From contig NC_018329.1 in NCBI RefSeq assembly GCF_000234665.1, positions 293,989 through 357,988 of the forward strand: a stretch of DNA of 64,000 nucleotides. Reading direction: 5' to 3'. Below the pieces are notes generated by a model. That model did not search any database and was not told the origin of the DNA. It saw only the letters and a list, made by a program, of their open reading frames with translations. The DNA is from Leishmania mexicana MHOM/GT/2001/U1103 (taxonomy: Eukaryota; Euglenozoa; Kinetoplastea; Trypanosomatida; Trypanosomatidae). This document shows, one piece after another, positions 22,301-32,311 of the stretch; within the stretch, counting starts at the first letter, position 1, and every line of letters starts with the position of its first letter. The translations under genes and the position numbers were made by a program.

Positions 22301-22792
22301 CTCTCGCCACCAGCGACTGAGAGCAGCCGCATGGCTGGCACTGGGCATGCGCACCTTCCTGCACCTCTGCACGGTCATGACGGTCTCGTGAGTTCCGGCC
22401 TCACTGAACCCCTCGCCATTCCGTCGATGCCCACCAGTGCCACCGCCGGCGCGACGGCTGTACAGCCTTTGATCGAGTTGGAACAGGAGCTAACGAAGCT
22501 GCGCCATCTGGTACGCACGCTCGAGTCGAAGCAGTTTGCTCAAGCTCACCAGGCGTCCACACAAGCGTCCGAGCTACAGGCGCAATATGCGGAGCTGCGG
22601 TATCAGCAGCTCGAGCAGGCGAAGCAGCTGCGTCTCGCTCGTGGACGACTGATATCCGTTGGGAGTGAGCTGGAGGGCCTGCGCGATGTGAAGACGCACC
22701 TGCAAGTGCAGCTGACGACGTCCCAACACGAGACCGCACGTCTGCGAGACGCGCTGCTGGTGGGTGAAACAGGCGCACGTGGTGTGCGGTAG
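19376..22792 (+). CDS. Probable divergent RhoGAP-like protein with C-terminal coiled coil
   Basis: 1138 residues. Residues about 88-370 resemble a Rho GTPase-activating domain broken by insertions: an opening PLLGVCIDVQKALRR (89-103), DGVPVLLQELAWEWF (129-143), and VLCWLVRALPEPLIPSL (274-290), where LPEPLIP is a hallmark of the RhoGAP core, followed by a helix containing TTFCYVLDLVHAHR. The arginine-finger motif (G-x-x-R near G-I/L-F-R) is not evident, so catalytic activity is doubtful. The middle is Ser/Ala/Pro-rich and probably disordered, with two acidic Ser/Asp/Glu patches. The last 110 residues form a coiled coil starting PLIELEQELTKLRHLV. The frame opens at a GTG at 19355; the first ATG is 19376. 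Family assignment is by eye and moderate. Confidence 0.7.
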   Translation: MGCHASRTLCKNADDTAAATGAATQLSTYAGAPLDAVVAYERAALRLSHDPSRLRRSAEVTTEIALVRNTASPTGGSGSATASQPPRSPLLGVCIDVQKALRRQHEQKQHHHHTDEGKEVVAVDTAYQDGVPVLLQELAWEWFSGAAGERQGRATNAGRPPVLSAEQMEAWKTRTAQLLHAYVSSRRYKKALRRARKAAATGARVRHPAVASAVGRDGEVRSGSEHGAPEPRVFRTLFKSYAELGRTLTRSRSAAAGSAANFKNAVTPSMWCAVLCWLVRALPEPLIPSLCSRRLEPFAGAPPSRSVAATAPTSATHATYTAVRRVVSESFISTNVVAYTTFCYVLDLVHAHRTELTGDEVEAVARAIVREPSLAQTTREVAHACDPEARMFWPPRTSVAASSLAASAAMARAKEAGGDDRHSGNSMQDRSGSKRVAAAGGGETGTHSRLAAEKPAVCAAVEVVVKAPTPSTTPVAAGGGMRRPPTSSSSASDSEKDDSESERHPPAVATRAIPAAAQPTEDMHRASPVPRQGLSKTVAAAVSHSQPDRRERHMASSEAPFLKVTPSAGESSSSAASEHRRHVAQRSAKQPMSLSEDEDVQRPSVPASRRDLTAISMSRLNSALYPSALEDPAAVEAEAEDLRCALQRFSESSLSAEASIRNDDDGDGIHSRSPSGESGSSQSTSTDKVSASFAPVPPRPPRLSSPHHITPTSTSSQRDERHLFRKCGGAATPTPAAALLPPPLAQRSVPPLPATAFRAQAEQPLLTALMVAKQRFLAALKMTPGRETTAALSPPQTAQGVGRTAARDKDCSDSFADRRLEHVMACARQMGWSSPESLIKSLKAAQWHSHAKTPAITDPEAAALPSPHVSALKPDVLSSSSDRHALPRLPQPRAEAPHQARKGAAVSRATLAGGGVSARDGPVSQPHHTPHQRADACHASPSSRTVSANSAMRVEATRVLCSGGAAHVGLPSGSLLSPPATESSRMAGTGHAHLPAPLHGHDGLVSSGLTEPLAIPSMPTSATAGATAVQPLIELEQELTKLRHLVRTLESKQFAQAHQASTQASELQAQYAELRYQQLEQAKQLRLARGRLISVGSELEGLRDVKTHLQVQLTTSQHETARLRDALLVGETGARGVR

Positions 22793-23523
22793 CGCGTGTT
22801 TCACCCACCATGTGAGATGCACGTGAAAGAAGACGGACAAGACGCAAGCACACAGACACGGATACGTGTGGGTCATTCTTGTCTGCCTCACACCTCCTCC
22901 CACCTCCTCTTCAACGCTCGCATGCGCATGTGTGTGTGTGTGTGTATGGTCGCCTATGCACAAGCAGTCCGGATGCAAGGGCTACAAGGTGATCTGCTTG
23001 TGCGCGCTGTCTCCGTGCTTTCTTGGACTGCCACTTTCCGTTCTCCTTTTTCTACAGCGGGTGTGTGCGTACCTAGGGGTACTCGCATAGACCCACACAT
23101 TGCTCGACTCGCTCTTGTTCTCATCCGCAAAGCAAGAGGCGCAGTGAACCTCCGGCCATCACGACCAGCTTATGGCTTCTCGGTCACCTGAGGTTGGTCA
23201 CCGTCTTGCGCTCCGCCGTCGCCCCTCTATCAGAGCTGGGAACGAGAGGAATGGTGGGGGCGCGCGGAAAAGATGACCTCGAGAGAGCAAGCGGACTCCG
23301 CAGACGCGTGTGCAACGGTGCAGCGCCACTGCACAGCCGATCTCCGCCCCTCTTCATCCTTCTCTCGCTGTGTTGCATGCCGTTCGTTTTCTTGCCTTGT
23401 TTTTTTTGGTTTCCTCAACTCATAGATGACGCTGTAGCCAGCGCACGCAGACACACGCACATCCACTCCATCTCCCTTCTCGTCTGCTTCCTCCTCCCCC
23501 CCCCCCCGCGCTCCACACACACA
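22793..23523. other. Intergenic region, 0.7 kb
   Basis: No gene. It holds GT-rich sequence near 22930 and the pyrimidine tract and acceptor at 23382-23425 for the next gene. Confidence 0.6.
23382..23425 (+). promoter_or_regulatory. Predicted spliced-leader acceptor for the gene at 23524
   Basis: A very strong T-rich tract is followed by AG at 23424-23425. The long upstream extension of the frame (to 23194) lies before this site and would be excluded from the mRNA, which supports the ATG at 23524. A three-codon frame (ATG at 23426) directly follows the AG. Confidence 0.55.
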
Positions 23524-26500
23524 ATGTTCAGTGGGCCTTACCGCCCACGAGAGGTGCCTGTGCCGGCCAGTGACGATCAACAACTCAGAGAGAAGGCGGC
23601 CGACTCGGCCGCAGGTGACTTCGGCACCTACCCGGTACTGCAACGCCCAGCCAGCAACATTGGGAAGCGGATTGGGGGCATGGGCTCTTCCTCAGCGGAT
23701 GGCCCTCAGACATCACCGCCGCTGTGCGGCATCCCGTGGAATCGCCTCTACGGCGCTAGCACGTACAGAAGCCCACTCGGGCACCAGTATCACGCCGATG
23801 AGGTACCGCCGTCCTCCTCGGTAGTCGCAGCAGCGCCGTCCACGGCTGCCTCACGTCGTTACCAACAGCTAGCAGCGCAGCACCTCTATGGCGCAGCGAG
23901 CAGCATCCCAGCGGAGGTGTTGGCGCCAAGCTCTATCACACCAGCCACCGCTGGCTCTGGCGCTGGTGTTAGGACGGTGCCCTTCTCCCAACTGCGCTAC
24001 ACAGACTCGAGTGGCCGCCCTCTTCCCAGTGCGCACGAGAGCGGGTCTCTGCTGCACGGAGCGAAGCGAGACGGCCGTAGCGGCGGCCCAGCGTCAGACA
24101 ACCCCGCCGCAGGCTCTAGCAGAGAGCGTGGGGCCGCCATGGAGGAGTGCAATGAAGCGAATGAGCTGAGCGCACACAGCACATCGGCGGTGACGGCTGG
24201 AGCAGCATTGCGTGCGTCGTCAGCTCAGGGGCTCGGCGATGGCCAGTCAGCGAGTGCGATGAAGCGATCCCCATCCGCGTGCAAGGCCTCTCAACTCTCA
24301 CCAATGCAGTCGCGGCCGTCGACGACGGCGCCATCGTCGAACACAACCGTGGCCGTCACGGCGGATGATCGGCCACGAAGTTGCGGCAGTTCGACGCGGC
24401 GTGAGCTACAGCGACAGCTCCAGCGGCAACGGTCTCGATCGTTTCCCTCGCGCGTTACAACTCCAGCGACGTTCACCGCGGGCAAGCATCCGCCGCCGCC
24501 GCGCACGGCGCACTGGGCGGTGAAGCTGATCGAGGACTTTGTGACACAGGTGGCGGTGCAGCAAGAGTCAGCTGCGACGGCGCCGACCATCGCATCGTTC
24601 TACGGTGTGGCAAATGCTTTGGGCAGGAAAGCGACCGCCGGCAGTCGCGACGCCACCACCACAACCACTGTGGCCGACCTCACTGCGACCTTCTTGTCCT
24701 CACGCTACGGGGTGCTGCAGTGGCGCCACATACTGCACGAGTTTGCGGCCTGTCTGCACCGCTATCGGCTACTAAGCCCCGCGTGCGCAGTGTTCCGCGA
24801 GTACTTTATCCATGTCGACGCAGAAAACCTCGCCGACTTCCACTTGTTCTGTCGGCTCTACGCGGCTGGCGATATTCAGCACTGCTCGACGGTAGAGACG
24901 CGGCGTGTGGCACTCGCGACAGCCACCGCTGCCACCGCGCATACCATCGTGTCGCGTCGCTACATCGACGAACGGGAGGTGGGCGATCGGCTGCAACGCA
25001 TGCTGCAGTGTGTGGTGCTGATTGACTGTGCGCCTTGCATCGTCGTCGGGGCGGACGGTGGGGCTGCCAGCTGCGCTGCGTCAGGTGATGTGTCGGTGTC
25101 TCGTCAGCCCCGGGTACGTGTACAGTATCGTTACGCCCGTGACCCTCCTGCCCGCACAAAGTGGGTGCCGCGACAGCGGCATCTCACTGTTGACGAGATC
25201 CGCGGGGTCAAGAAGGCGGTGCTTGGCTGGATCGACGAGGCGACTCGCAAGGGCACTTATGAGCGTAGCTGCGGTGCAGTGGGGCCGTACGAAGCGGCCG
25301 GTACGGAGAATGATGCGTGGCCTGAGGCGGCAGGGGTAGATCTGCAGCGTGTATTGTTTGACCGCGAGGGCTGTGTGGATGCGTATGCGCTGTTGCAGGT
25401 CACCCTAGAGGCGGTGAAGCTGGTGTGCAGCAGCCGTCACCCTTCGCCTGAAAGACGCAACGAGGAGGCGGGGCACGTTGGCGACGGCGACGGCGACGGT
25501 GGCGTCAAGCGAATCGAAAATGCGTCTCGGCGCGCCCAGCACCTGCAGCAGCAGTATCAGCCGGTGAGACGCACTGCCTGCAGTCAGCAACGGCTGCGGG
25601 AGCTTGTGCCGCCACCGTCGCAGGAGTACATGTATCCACTGGAGGAAGTGAACTTGTCTCCCCCGCGGCCTCAGTACCGCAGTCCTGTGCAGAGGCCCAC
25701 ACGGTCCGAAGGCGAAGACGATGGCAGAGCTGAGGCTCGGTGCATGACACAGACACGCCAAGAGCCCTCCTACATGCAATCTCGCACGTCCGCCTCCACC
25801 GGCATCTCCGCCGCCCATGCGTTGGCGGACAGCTTTTTGTTCTCCCCGTCCGGTAACGACACTGTGTCACAGCGCCGCAGCCGCAGCAGCAGCAGTCGTT
25901 CTAGCTCACGGCGCCTCCGTCCATCTGCCGGACAACGAACATCTCCGCTCCTACCATGGCGGCAGGTGACGGCGACAAAGGTGCGCCGTGGTAACTCACC
26001 CGAAAGTCAGGTGCAGCAGCAGGGGCAGGGCAAGGGGGAGCGGGAGGTGGAGGAGAGCCGCCCTCGCTCGTCGCGCGACGGGCCCTACCTCCATCACCCA
26101 TACGTGGCACAGTTGCACGGCAATCAGCTGTGGGCGGAGGCACAACAGGAGGCCGCGGCAGCGTCGCAACGGCGAGACAGTTGCTGGCGCGATCACTACC
26201 CGCGCATCTACCCGCGTGTGCAGAGCACTTCATCACCTCGAAAGCCCACCAATGGCGCATGCGCAGCGCACGCCACCTTTGCTTTATCATCGTCTCCAGT
26301 GGACGCCACCATTGACTCCATCGATGCGGAGCTGCGCCGACGCCAGGCACGCGGCCGTGGCGGTGACTTGATCGAGCCACGTCAGATGACGGCCAACTCG
26401 GTCAATTTCTCATCGCGTGCGTGTGCTGCGCCAGAGGTGCTCTTCTTCGCAAGCACGCAAGAGATGCGCTGTGGTGCGCGCCCTGCTAATGGCCTCCAGC

Positions 26501-26829
26501 TGCCCAGGTCGTTCTCCCCAGTTGATCCACCAGCTTCCACCGTTACATACCCCTCGCGCATCCATTCTGCCGCGGCGAGGCCACCCCGCACCATGCCATC
26601 TCCGACGGCTGCCAAGGTCGCTGTCGCCTCTACCGGGGCTCACCCCAGCCACGAGGACGCGGCAGCCATGGCGAGCAACGCGGTTTTGCTAACCAATGAA
26701 GAGCGAGCAATGCTGGATCAGCTGGCGGTCGCTCTGGACCGACTCGACACGCAGCACCAACGCAATCACGTAACCCTCGCTTCTACTGCGGTGGCTGGCG
26801 CGACCGCTGCGAGAAAGGCACACGCATAG
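23524..26829 (+). CDS. Hypothetical protein with helical core, function unknown
   Basis: 1101 residues; I do not recognise the family. The N-terminal 320 residues are Ala/Ser/Pro-rich and low in complexity. An ordered, mostly helical core spans about residues 328-650. It begins AHWAVKLIEDFVTQVAV and continues through FLSSRYGVLQWRHILHEFA, CRLYAAG, a hydrophobic CVVLIDCAPCIVVG stretch and HLTVDEIRGVKKAVLGWIDE. The remainder is Gln/Arg/Ser-rich with an Arg-Ser segment near 790-815. A short C-terminal helix reads EERAMLDQLAVALDRL. No signal peptide or membrane segment is seen after the chosen start. The frame extends to a TTG at 23194, but that extension precedes the predicted splice site. Confidence 0.75.
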   Translation: MFSGPYRPREVPVPASDDQQLREKAADSAAGDFGTYPVLQRPASNIGKRIGGMGSSSADGPQTSPPLCGIPWNRLYGASTYRSPLGHQYHADEVPPSSSVVAAAPSTAASRRYQQLAAQHLYGAASSIPAEVLAPSSITPATAGSGAGVRTVPFSQLRYTDSSGRPLPSAHESGSLLHGAKRDGRSGGPASDNPAAGSSRERGAAMEECNEANELSAHSTSAVTAGAALRASSAQGLGDGQSASAMKRSPSACKASQLSPMQSRPSTTAPSSNTTVAVTADDRPRSCGSSTRRELQRQLQRQRSRSFPSRVTTPATFTAGKHPPPPRTAHWAVKLIEDFVTQVAVQQESAATAPTIASFYGVANALGRKATAGSRDATTTTTVADLTATFLSSRYGVLQWRHILHEFAACLHRYRLLSPACAVFREYFIHVDAENLADFHLFCRLYAAGDIQHCSTVETRRVALATATAATAHTIVSRRYIDEREVGDRLQRMLQCVVLIDCAPCIVVGADGGAASCAASGDVSVSRQPRVRVQYRYARDPPARTKWVPRQRHLTVDEIRGVKKAVLGWIDEATRKGTYERSCGAVGPYEAAGTENDAWPEAAGVDLQRVLFDREGCVDAYALLQVTLEAVKLVCSSRHPSPERRNEEAGHVGDGDGDGGVKRIENASRRAQHLQQQYQPVRRTACSQQRLRELVPPPSQEYMYPLEEVNLSPPRPQYRSPVQRPTRSEGEDDGRAEARCMTQTRQEPSYMQSRTSASTGISAAHALADSFLFSPSGNDTVSQRRSRSSSSRSSSRRLRPSAGQRTSPLLPWRQVTATKVRRGNSPESQVQQQGQGKGEREVEESRPRSSRDGPYLHHPYVAQLHGNQLWAEAQQEAAAASQRRDSCWRDHYPRIYPRVQSTSSPRKPTNGACAAHATFALSSSPVDATIDSIDAELRRRQARGRGGDLIEPRQMTANSVNFSSRACAAPEVLFFASTQEMRCGARPANGLQLPRSFSPVDPPASTVTYPSRIHSAAARPPRTMPSPTAAKVAVASTGAHPSHEDAAAMASNAVLLTNEERAMLDQLAVALDRLDTQHQRNHVTLASTAVAGATAARKAHA

Positions 26830-28269
26830 AGGCATCTCTATGTGTGGTGTGTGTGTGTGTTGCTGCTGCCTCGAAGGTGGTAAGCTGAATCGGTAGCCAA
26901 CTGAACGCCCACTTGCCTTCCGCAACACGGCGTGGTAGTGGTGCGGGTCTTGAGGACATGGCGACTGGACAGAGAAGCATGTGAAAAGGGTACGCATGAC
27001 CGTTGTGGGAGCGCGTGCAGTCCACCAATTTCGCTTGCGAGGTCATCTCTCCAGGTCCCCACTCCCCGCCGTCTCGCTCTCTCAGGAGAGAGGGAGAGAG
27101 GGGGGCCAGAAAGAGGAGACTCGACGCAGACAACAACACAGGCGGAATGCACGAAGCGAAGCCATCGCCCAGGTGAGTCCTGAATGGGGGAGGACAGACG
27201 GCGAGGCAAGCGTGACTCCCACGAGTAGGCCGGAGACCATCAAGCCCTCGCCTTCTCTCTTCACGTTCCTTTTGTGGCATTCACTGGACTCGCCTCTCAG
27301 CCTCCGTTTTCGCAAGCGCTGATGATGCCGATGATGGATGTGGATGGCCGCACTCCTGCCATCTCTCTGGCGTGCTCGTTTCTCAGCCTCGCTGCTTCCC
27401 GTAAAACCACTCCCGCTGACATTCACTGTCTTGGCCACTCCTCTCTCTCTTGCTGCGCATTGTTCCCTTTCCATCTCCCCTTTCTTCTCGGTCCAACCGT
27501 GCGCCATCTTACTCGCTGCAGCTATGCCTTCACCACCTCGCCGAAAACATGCTGGACCCTCCACGAGATCACAGCCGAGTGTCCCTTGCACCCATCAAAA
27601 TGCACCTTGCCCGTCTCCCTCCTAGTCGAAGCCGCCGCTCCTCTCTCCCTTTGTCGTCCCCACAGCCGCGTTCTGTGTGTGTGTGTGTGCGTTGCTGCTC
27701 TGAGTCTCGCGGAAGAAGGGGAAGAGCGAAAGAAGCAAGAGTCGGTTGTGGCTGTTGAAACCAACGAGCTTGTGGCTACAGCCCGCAGGCGATGGTGCAC
27801 CTATCCGAGACACGGGGATGCATGTGTGTGCGTGTGTCTCTCTCTATGCTTCAGTTCTCGATACATGGGATGCTGCTCCCCTGATGCCAGTCCTCTCCCC
27901 CGCTCCCCCTCTCCCTTCGCCCCCGCCTCCAAGTCTCTGCACCCTCTTTGAGGGGGATGACATGCGATGATGACCCGATTCAACGTTACCCTTCCCCTAG
28001 AGCTGTGTGTGTGGGTGTGTGTGTGTACGTGTGTGTGCATGGCGTAGTCTGCTCTTGCAGTCCTGCACGGCACAGCACGTTCTGCAGCAACACCAAAGTG
28101 CTTGTCTCCCTTTCTCTGCGCCGCTTCCGCTTCTCCTCTTTCCTGAACACCACTGACTCCCCCCTCCCCCAACCACCACCACCAGCACCCCCCCCACCAC
28201 CACCATCCTCTCACCATCCCCTCGCAAAAAGAAGCAGCCGCGCGCAGGACGAGTGCGGAAGGCATGGAC

Positions 28270-28287
28270 GGGGGTGGGGAGGGGGGG
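28270..28287 (+). other. G-quadruplex motif
   Basis: G5, G4 and G7 runs separated by single bases on the sense strand; the G7 run can supply two tracts. Confidence 0.45.
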
Positions 28288-28422
28288 CTTCTGAGCGAGT
28301 GCCGCTTGCTTTCATCATGGCCGAGGTGCGGCGCACGACAGCGTAGTCGGAGCCGTCATCGATGCCACTGAATGGAAGGACTCGAGTGAGAGGGCGAAAG
28401 GCTGAGAGCGGACGGCCATGCT

Positions 28423-28445
28423 GGGGAGGGGAGGGAAGGGAGGGG
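28423..28445 (+). other. G-quadruplex motif
   Basis: Five consecutive G-runs of three or four with one- or two-base A loops on the sense strand, one of the strongest such motifs in the window. Confidence 0.55.
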
Positions 28446-31162
28446 TAAAGGCATACAGCCGCACACACACACAGCCGCGGAAGCCGTGCAATGTCTGAAA
28501 GGGTGAAGGAGCTCGTGGATGTAGCCAGTAAGCTCATGTGCACGCATGTGTGTCTGTGTGTCTGCGTGTGTGTGTGTGTCTGCATCCCTCACCGCCTCCC
28601 CCCCCCCCTTTCTTCCTCCCCTCTCTCTCGCCGCCCCTTCCCTCTTCAGTTTGGCAGACCATCTCTCTCTCTGGTCCGTCAGCACAGCCCTCTTGTACCC
28701 TAACCCTAGAACATCGTGGGACACCTGTGTTCCTCGTGCGATCACAGGTGCCGCATCGCTCGCCTTCTTCGTTTCTCTTCCTCCCTCTCGCTCCTCCCTC
28801 TCCGTGTCTGTTTCTCTGCCTTCACCTCGTCACTGTCATCGCCCCAAGTCCATTACCTGTGCGTGGCGGTGGTGATGGCGGCGGTGGTGGTAGAAGGGAT
28901 CAGTGACTATGAAGAGAGGATGAGAGGGAGTGGGAGAGAGGAGGAAGGCAGAGCTGGCCCCGTGTGCGTGCCTGTCTGTCTGTGTGCCTGTACGTGGGTG
29001 TGGGTGTGTGTGGTGGTGCGTGTCACGTTGCAGTCACCCACGTCTGTACACATGTAGACAAGCGCCACACGGGAGATTGCGTCTGGTTGATGATGGCTCT
29101 GGCTGCTGCTCGTTTCGCATGTAATGCATGTGTGCGCGTACGTGTGCATCTCCCGCAGTGAAAGCATTCCTTGTTCGCTCGCCCATCCGGTGGTTTTTTT
29201 TTCCCGCGGTGTGTGATTCGCTTCACCTCTGATGCACGCATGTATGTGTCTACTGTCGTTCTCCGCCTCTATCTCGTTGTCCCTCCACCACTGCGCCTTG
29301 CCACCATCACGACTCTGTGTGCGTGCATGTGTGTCTCTCCTCTCGGTACGCGCGTGCGTGCACGCCGTGTGTTCGCCCTTCATCTCTCCACGACTCTTTT
29401 TTCCGTTTCTCACCTGTGCCGTCAGGAGCGCGTAGGCACGCCCAAGCGCACACCGTCACGCCGAAGGAGACCCCACGCGTGATGGCAAGCGGTGCGGCTT
29501 CTCGTTGCAGTTGCGGTGGGGCAACGACGCAGCCCATCTTCTCCCTCTCCCATTTGCTTTTCAGTATGCTGGCCTTCTCGCTGTCGGTGAGGGCGTTGCG
29601 CGTGTATGTGTGTGTGGTGCGCCACCATGGACTGTGAGAGCTAGCACGGCCACTCAGGCATGTACACATACACGCACATGTGCACGTGCACACGCGCGCG
29701 CACACACTTCGTAGCGCGATCCTCCGCCTCTCCAGTGTCGTTCACCTTGCACGCGCGCGCGCTCTCTTGTGCTTTTATTTCTCTCTCTGCCCACGTGTGC
29801 GCCGGTGCGATGCCGTATGCAAGGGACAGGGAGGAGGTGGAAGTGGGGAACGTTCACGTGACGCAAGAGAGAGATGGGCCGGGGAAGCGTTTTCAGAAGC
29901 GGGGTGCGCACGCGTGCTGCGTGGTCGTGTGCCCGTGTCTGTGTATGTGTTAAGCCACCTTAGTGAATAGGGGAGGTGGGAGGTGCTTGCTATGTCCACT
30001 TGCCTGTCGCATCGCACTGCCCCAGGGGGTGAGTGGGGGTGTCGGTGCCGGCAAGCATGTGTGTCGGGCGGTGCAGTGTCTGTTGCGTCTGCGGTGTTCT
30101 TGCGTGCTTGAGACGGGAGGGGGTCGGAAGGGAGTGGTGTGGAGGGGCCACACGACTGCCCTGATGTATCACGCCACGTACGAGGAGAGAGAGGTGGGGG
30201 AGGTGAGCATGGGGCCCGGTGATGATGGTGCGGTGAAGAGGCGGTGCGACAGAGGCGAGCGGAGCGTGCGCGAGAGAATTTGGAGAGAAGAGGCTGCCTG
30301 GTGGGGAGTACGCTCGTGTGTGTGTGTGTATACCCGTCTCGTGTGGAGAGGGGGTGGGAAACGGACGGCGGTCATGGTGAAGGGGTCCTGTGGTGTGGTG
30401 GTGATGGGGTGGAGAATGTAAAGGAAAGTCAAGATGCAGCGAAGGACTGCGACTGAGCATGTCATCTGAGAAAGTGAGGAGTGGTTATGGGAAACGGGGG
30501 GACAGACGGCGGAGAAGTGGCGTGCGCGTGCGTGTCTGTCGACGTGTATGTGTGTGTGTGTGTATATGTCTATGTGTCGGTGCGCGAGGGTTCGTTGGTC
30601 TTGTGTGGATGCCGAATGTGGGGCAGCCGCGTCCTGTGCTATGGCCCCCGCCCCCCTCTTCCCGCTTTTATCGACGCCACGCTCCGCCTCCCCCCGCTGC
30701 TCTGTGGCAAGTCGATAAGGCGGAAAAAGGGGGGTGGGGAGGGGCAACGAGCGGCACTCGCCAGGTGCGTCTCAAGATGCGCATGTGTGTCTCGTGGAGG
30801 ACGGGAGATGGGAGACGATGAAAGGTGAAGAGGTATACATTGCCAGCACCGAGGCCTGAGTCTTCGCCATCCCACCCACCCTCCTCCCTGCTGATCTCTT
30901 GGTCTGCTTGTAGTGCGGAACCGCAGAAGAATGTCGAAAAAAAGTAAGCAGCGATATCACACGGCTGCTCCCGACCGAGCAGTTCTCGAGTGCAGTCGTG
31001 TGGGCGGAGCGAGCTACGGCCTCCCTTCCCTCCACTCTCTCACCAGGCGCAAACATACCCATATGCACCTCTCACGCATGCAACGTCCTCGCGGCGAAGC
31101 AATGCGGGGGTGTGCGCACGTGCGCGCACGCGTACTCTCTATCTCTTTGTGGTAACTTTTCA

Positions 31163-31211
31163 GTTTTTATTCCCGCTCCCCCCTCTTCCGGTGTCCTCCG
31201 CCGACCTCCAG
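31163..31211 (+). promoter_or_regulatory. Predicted spliced-leader acceptor for the Bud32 gene
   Basis: A T/C tract from about 31163 is followed by CCTCCAG (AG at 31210-31211). The 215-base leader to 31427 contains no ATG, so the annotated ATG is the first one. Confidence 0.5.
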
Positions 31212-31426
31212 CCCAGACGGCTGTCGCGCTTCGACGTGGAGGCGCTCGCGCATAAGAGGGACGCTGAAGTGGCGTTAGTTTCGTAGGGTGCTCGTGCGTG
31301 CGCGTGTGCTTTCGCACGCGACGTTCCTCTGTGTGTTGCACGGTATCTCCACCCCCCCCCTTCCCCTCCCCCACGTGCACGCACAATTCGACACACACAC
31401 ACGTAACGGTAAAGCGCACCGCGAGA

Positions 31427-32311
31427 ATGTCGTTGAGCAACGCGCATGCAGAGCTGGGTCCCGGCGAAAGTGCACACGCCATCGAGCTGGGACGCCTTAT
31501 CTTCCAAGGTGCGGAGTCGAAGGTGTACTCTTGCAACTTCTACGGCGCCCCGGCTTTATGCAAGCATCGTTTTGTGAAGCGGTACCGCGACCCAAGCCTC
31601 GATGAGCGTCTGCGTACACAACGTACGCGTCGCGAGGCACGCGCCCTGGAACGTTGTGTGAAGAAGGGCATCCGTGCACCGCGTCTGTTAGGCGCGGACT
31701 ACATCAACACTTTTCTTGTCATGTCCTATGAAGCTGGCCCAACCGTGAAGGAGGCGCTCGACGCTGAGCACGCCGCCTACATGCAGCAGGTGTCGAAGGG
31801 TAAGAGTACGCCTGCGCAGCAGCAACAGCAGCAGCCCACATCGTCGCCCTCGGCGTCGGCCAACGCTTCCCCGTCGCCGGTGATTGCGGCCCTTCTGCAG
31901 AGCATTGGTGTCGTGGTGGCGCGGCTGCACAACGCGAACATCGTCCACGGCGACCTCACGACCTCCAACTTCATTTGCACGTGCAATGGGCTAGCGGCGG
32001 CGGCGGCTTCACCCGGTGCGGGTGGCGCGGATGCCCACGCGTCGAGTTCGCCGGTTCTGCCAACAGCGGAGGACATTGTTGTTCTCGACTTTGGGCTCAT
32101 CTCCGATAAGTACAGCACAGAGGAGCGTGCGGTGGACCTCTACGTGCTGGAGCGCGCCATCGCTTCGACCCACCCGTACCTCTCCGCCTTTGCCAGCGAC
32201 ATCATTGTTGAAGGCTATCGCAGCGCCGCTGACCCGAAGAAGGGAGAGGAGGCGTTGCAGCGACTAGAGGCGGTGCGCGCGCGTGGGCGCAAGCGCACCA
32301 TGGTCGGCTAG
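31427..32311 (+). CDS. BUD32: Bud32/PRPK atypical kinase, KEOPS complex subunit
   Basis: 294 residues. Bud32 (human TP53RK) is the small kinase-fold ATPase of the KEOPS/EKC complex, which helps make the t6A modification at position 37 of ANN-decoding tRNAs. Diagnostic parts are visible: a short glycine-poor loop QGAESKVY (27-34), the lysine region CKHRFVKRYRDPSLDERL (45-62), the EAR helix (70-72), the catalytic-loop HGDLTTSN (174-181) with Asp176, the DFG at 221-223, and the family's conserved basic tail RGRKRTMVG (286-294). Two low-complexity inserts, Gln/Ser/Ala-rich at about 122-152 and Ala/Gly-rich at about 188-212, enlarge it relative to yeast and archaeal forms. The start is the first ATG after the predicted acceptor. 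Confidence 0.95.
   Translation: MSLSNAHAELGPGESAHAIELGRLIFQGAESKVYSCNFYGAPALCKHRFVKRYRDPSLDERLRTQRTRREARALERCVKKGIRAPRLLGADYINTFLVMSYEAGPTVKEALDAEHAAYMQQVSKGKSTPAQQQQQQPTSSPSASANASPSPVIAALLQSIGVVVARLHNANIVHGDLTTSNFICTCNGLAAAAASPGAGGADAHASSSPVLPTAEDIVVLDFGLISDKYSTEERAVDLYVLERAIASTHPYLSAFASDIIVEGYRSAADPKKGEEALQRLEAVRARGRKRTMVG

Larger units (their letters stand above)
26830..31426. other. Intergenic region, 4.6 kb, no gene seen
   Basis: Long spacer with GT/CA runs, CT-rich tracts and two sense-strand G-quadruplex motifs (28270-28287 and 28423-28445). A frame at 27274-27951 has no recognisable domain and ends in repeat-coded Cys/Val residues. A CCCTAACCCTA match at 28698-28708 is only two telomere-like units. 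The right end carries the acceptor for the Bud32 gene. Confidence 0.6.

Noticed and set aside
23194..23523. N-terminal extension of the gene at 23524, including a hydrophobic stretch that looks like a signal peptide
   Set aside because: It precedes a strong trans-splice acceptor at 23425 and starts at a TTG; the hydrophobic run is coded by the pyrimidine tract itself.
27274..27951. Plus-strand frame of 225 codons downstream of the gene ending 26829
   Set aside because: Begins at a non-ATG codon, ends in repeat-coded Cys/Val stretches and shows no domain. Kept as spacer.
28698..28708. Telomere-like CCCTAACCCTA
   Set aside because: Only two units, no longer array and no flanking subtelomeric features, so chance is the simplest explanation.
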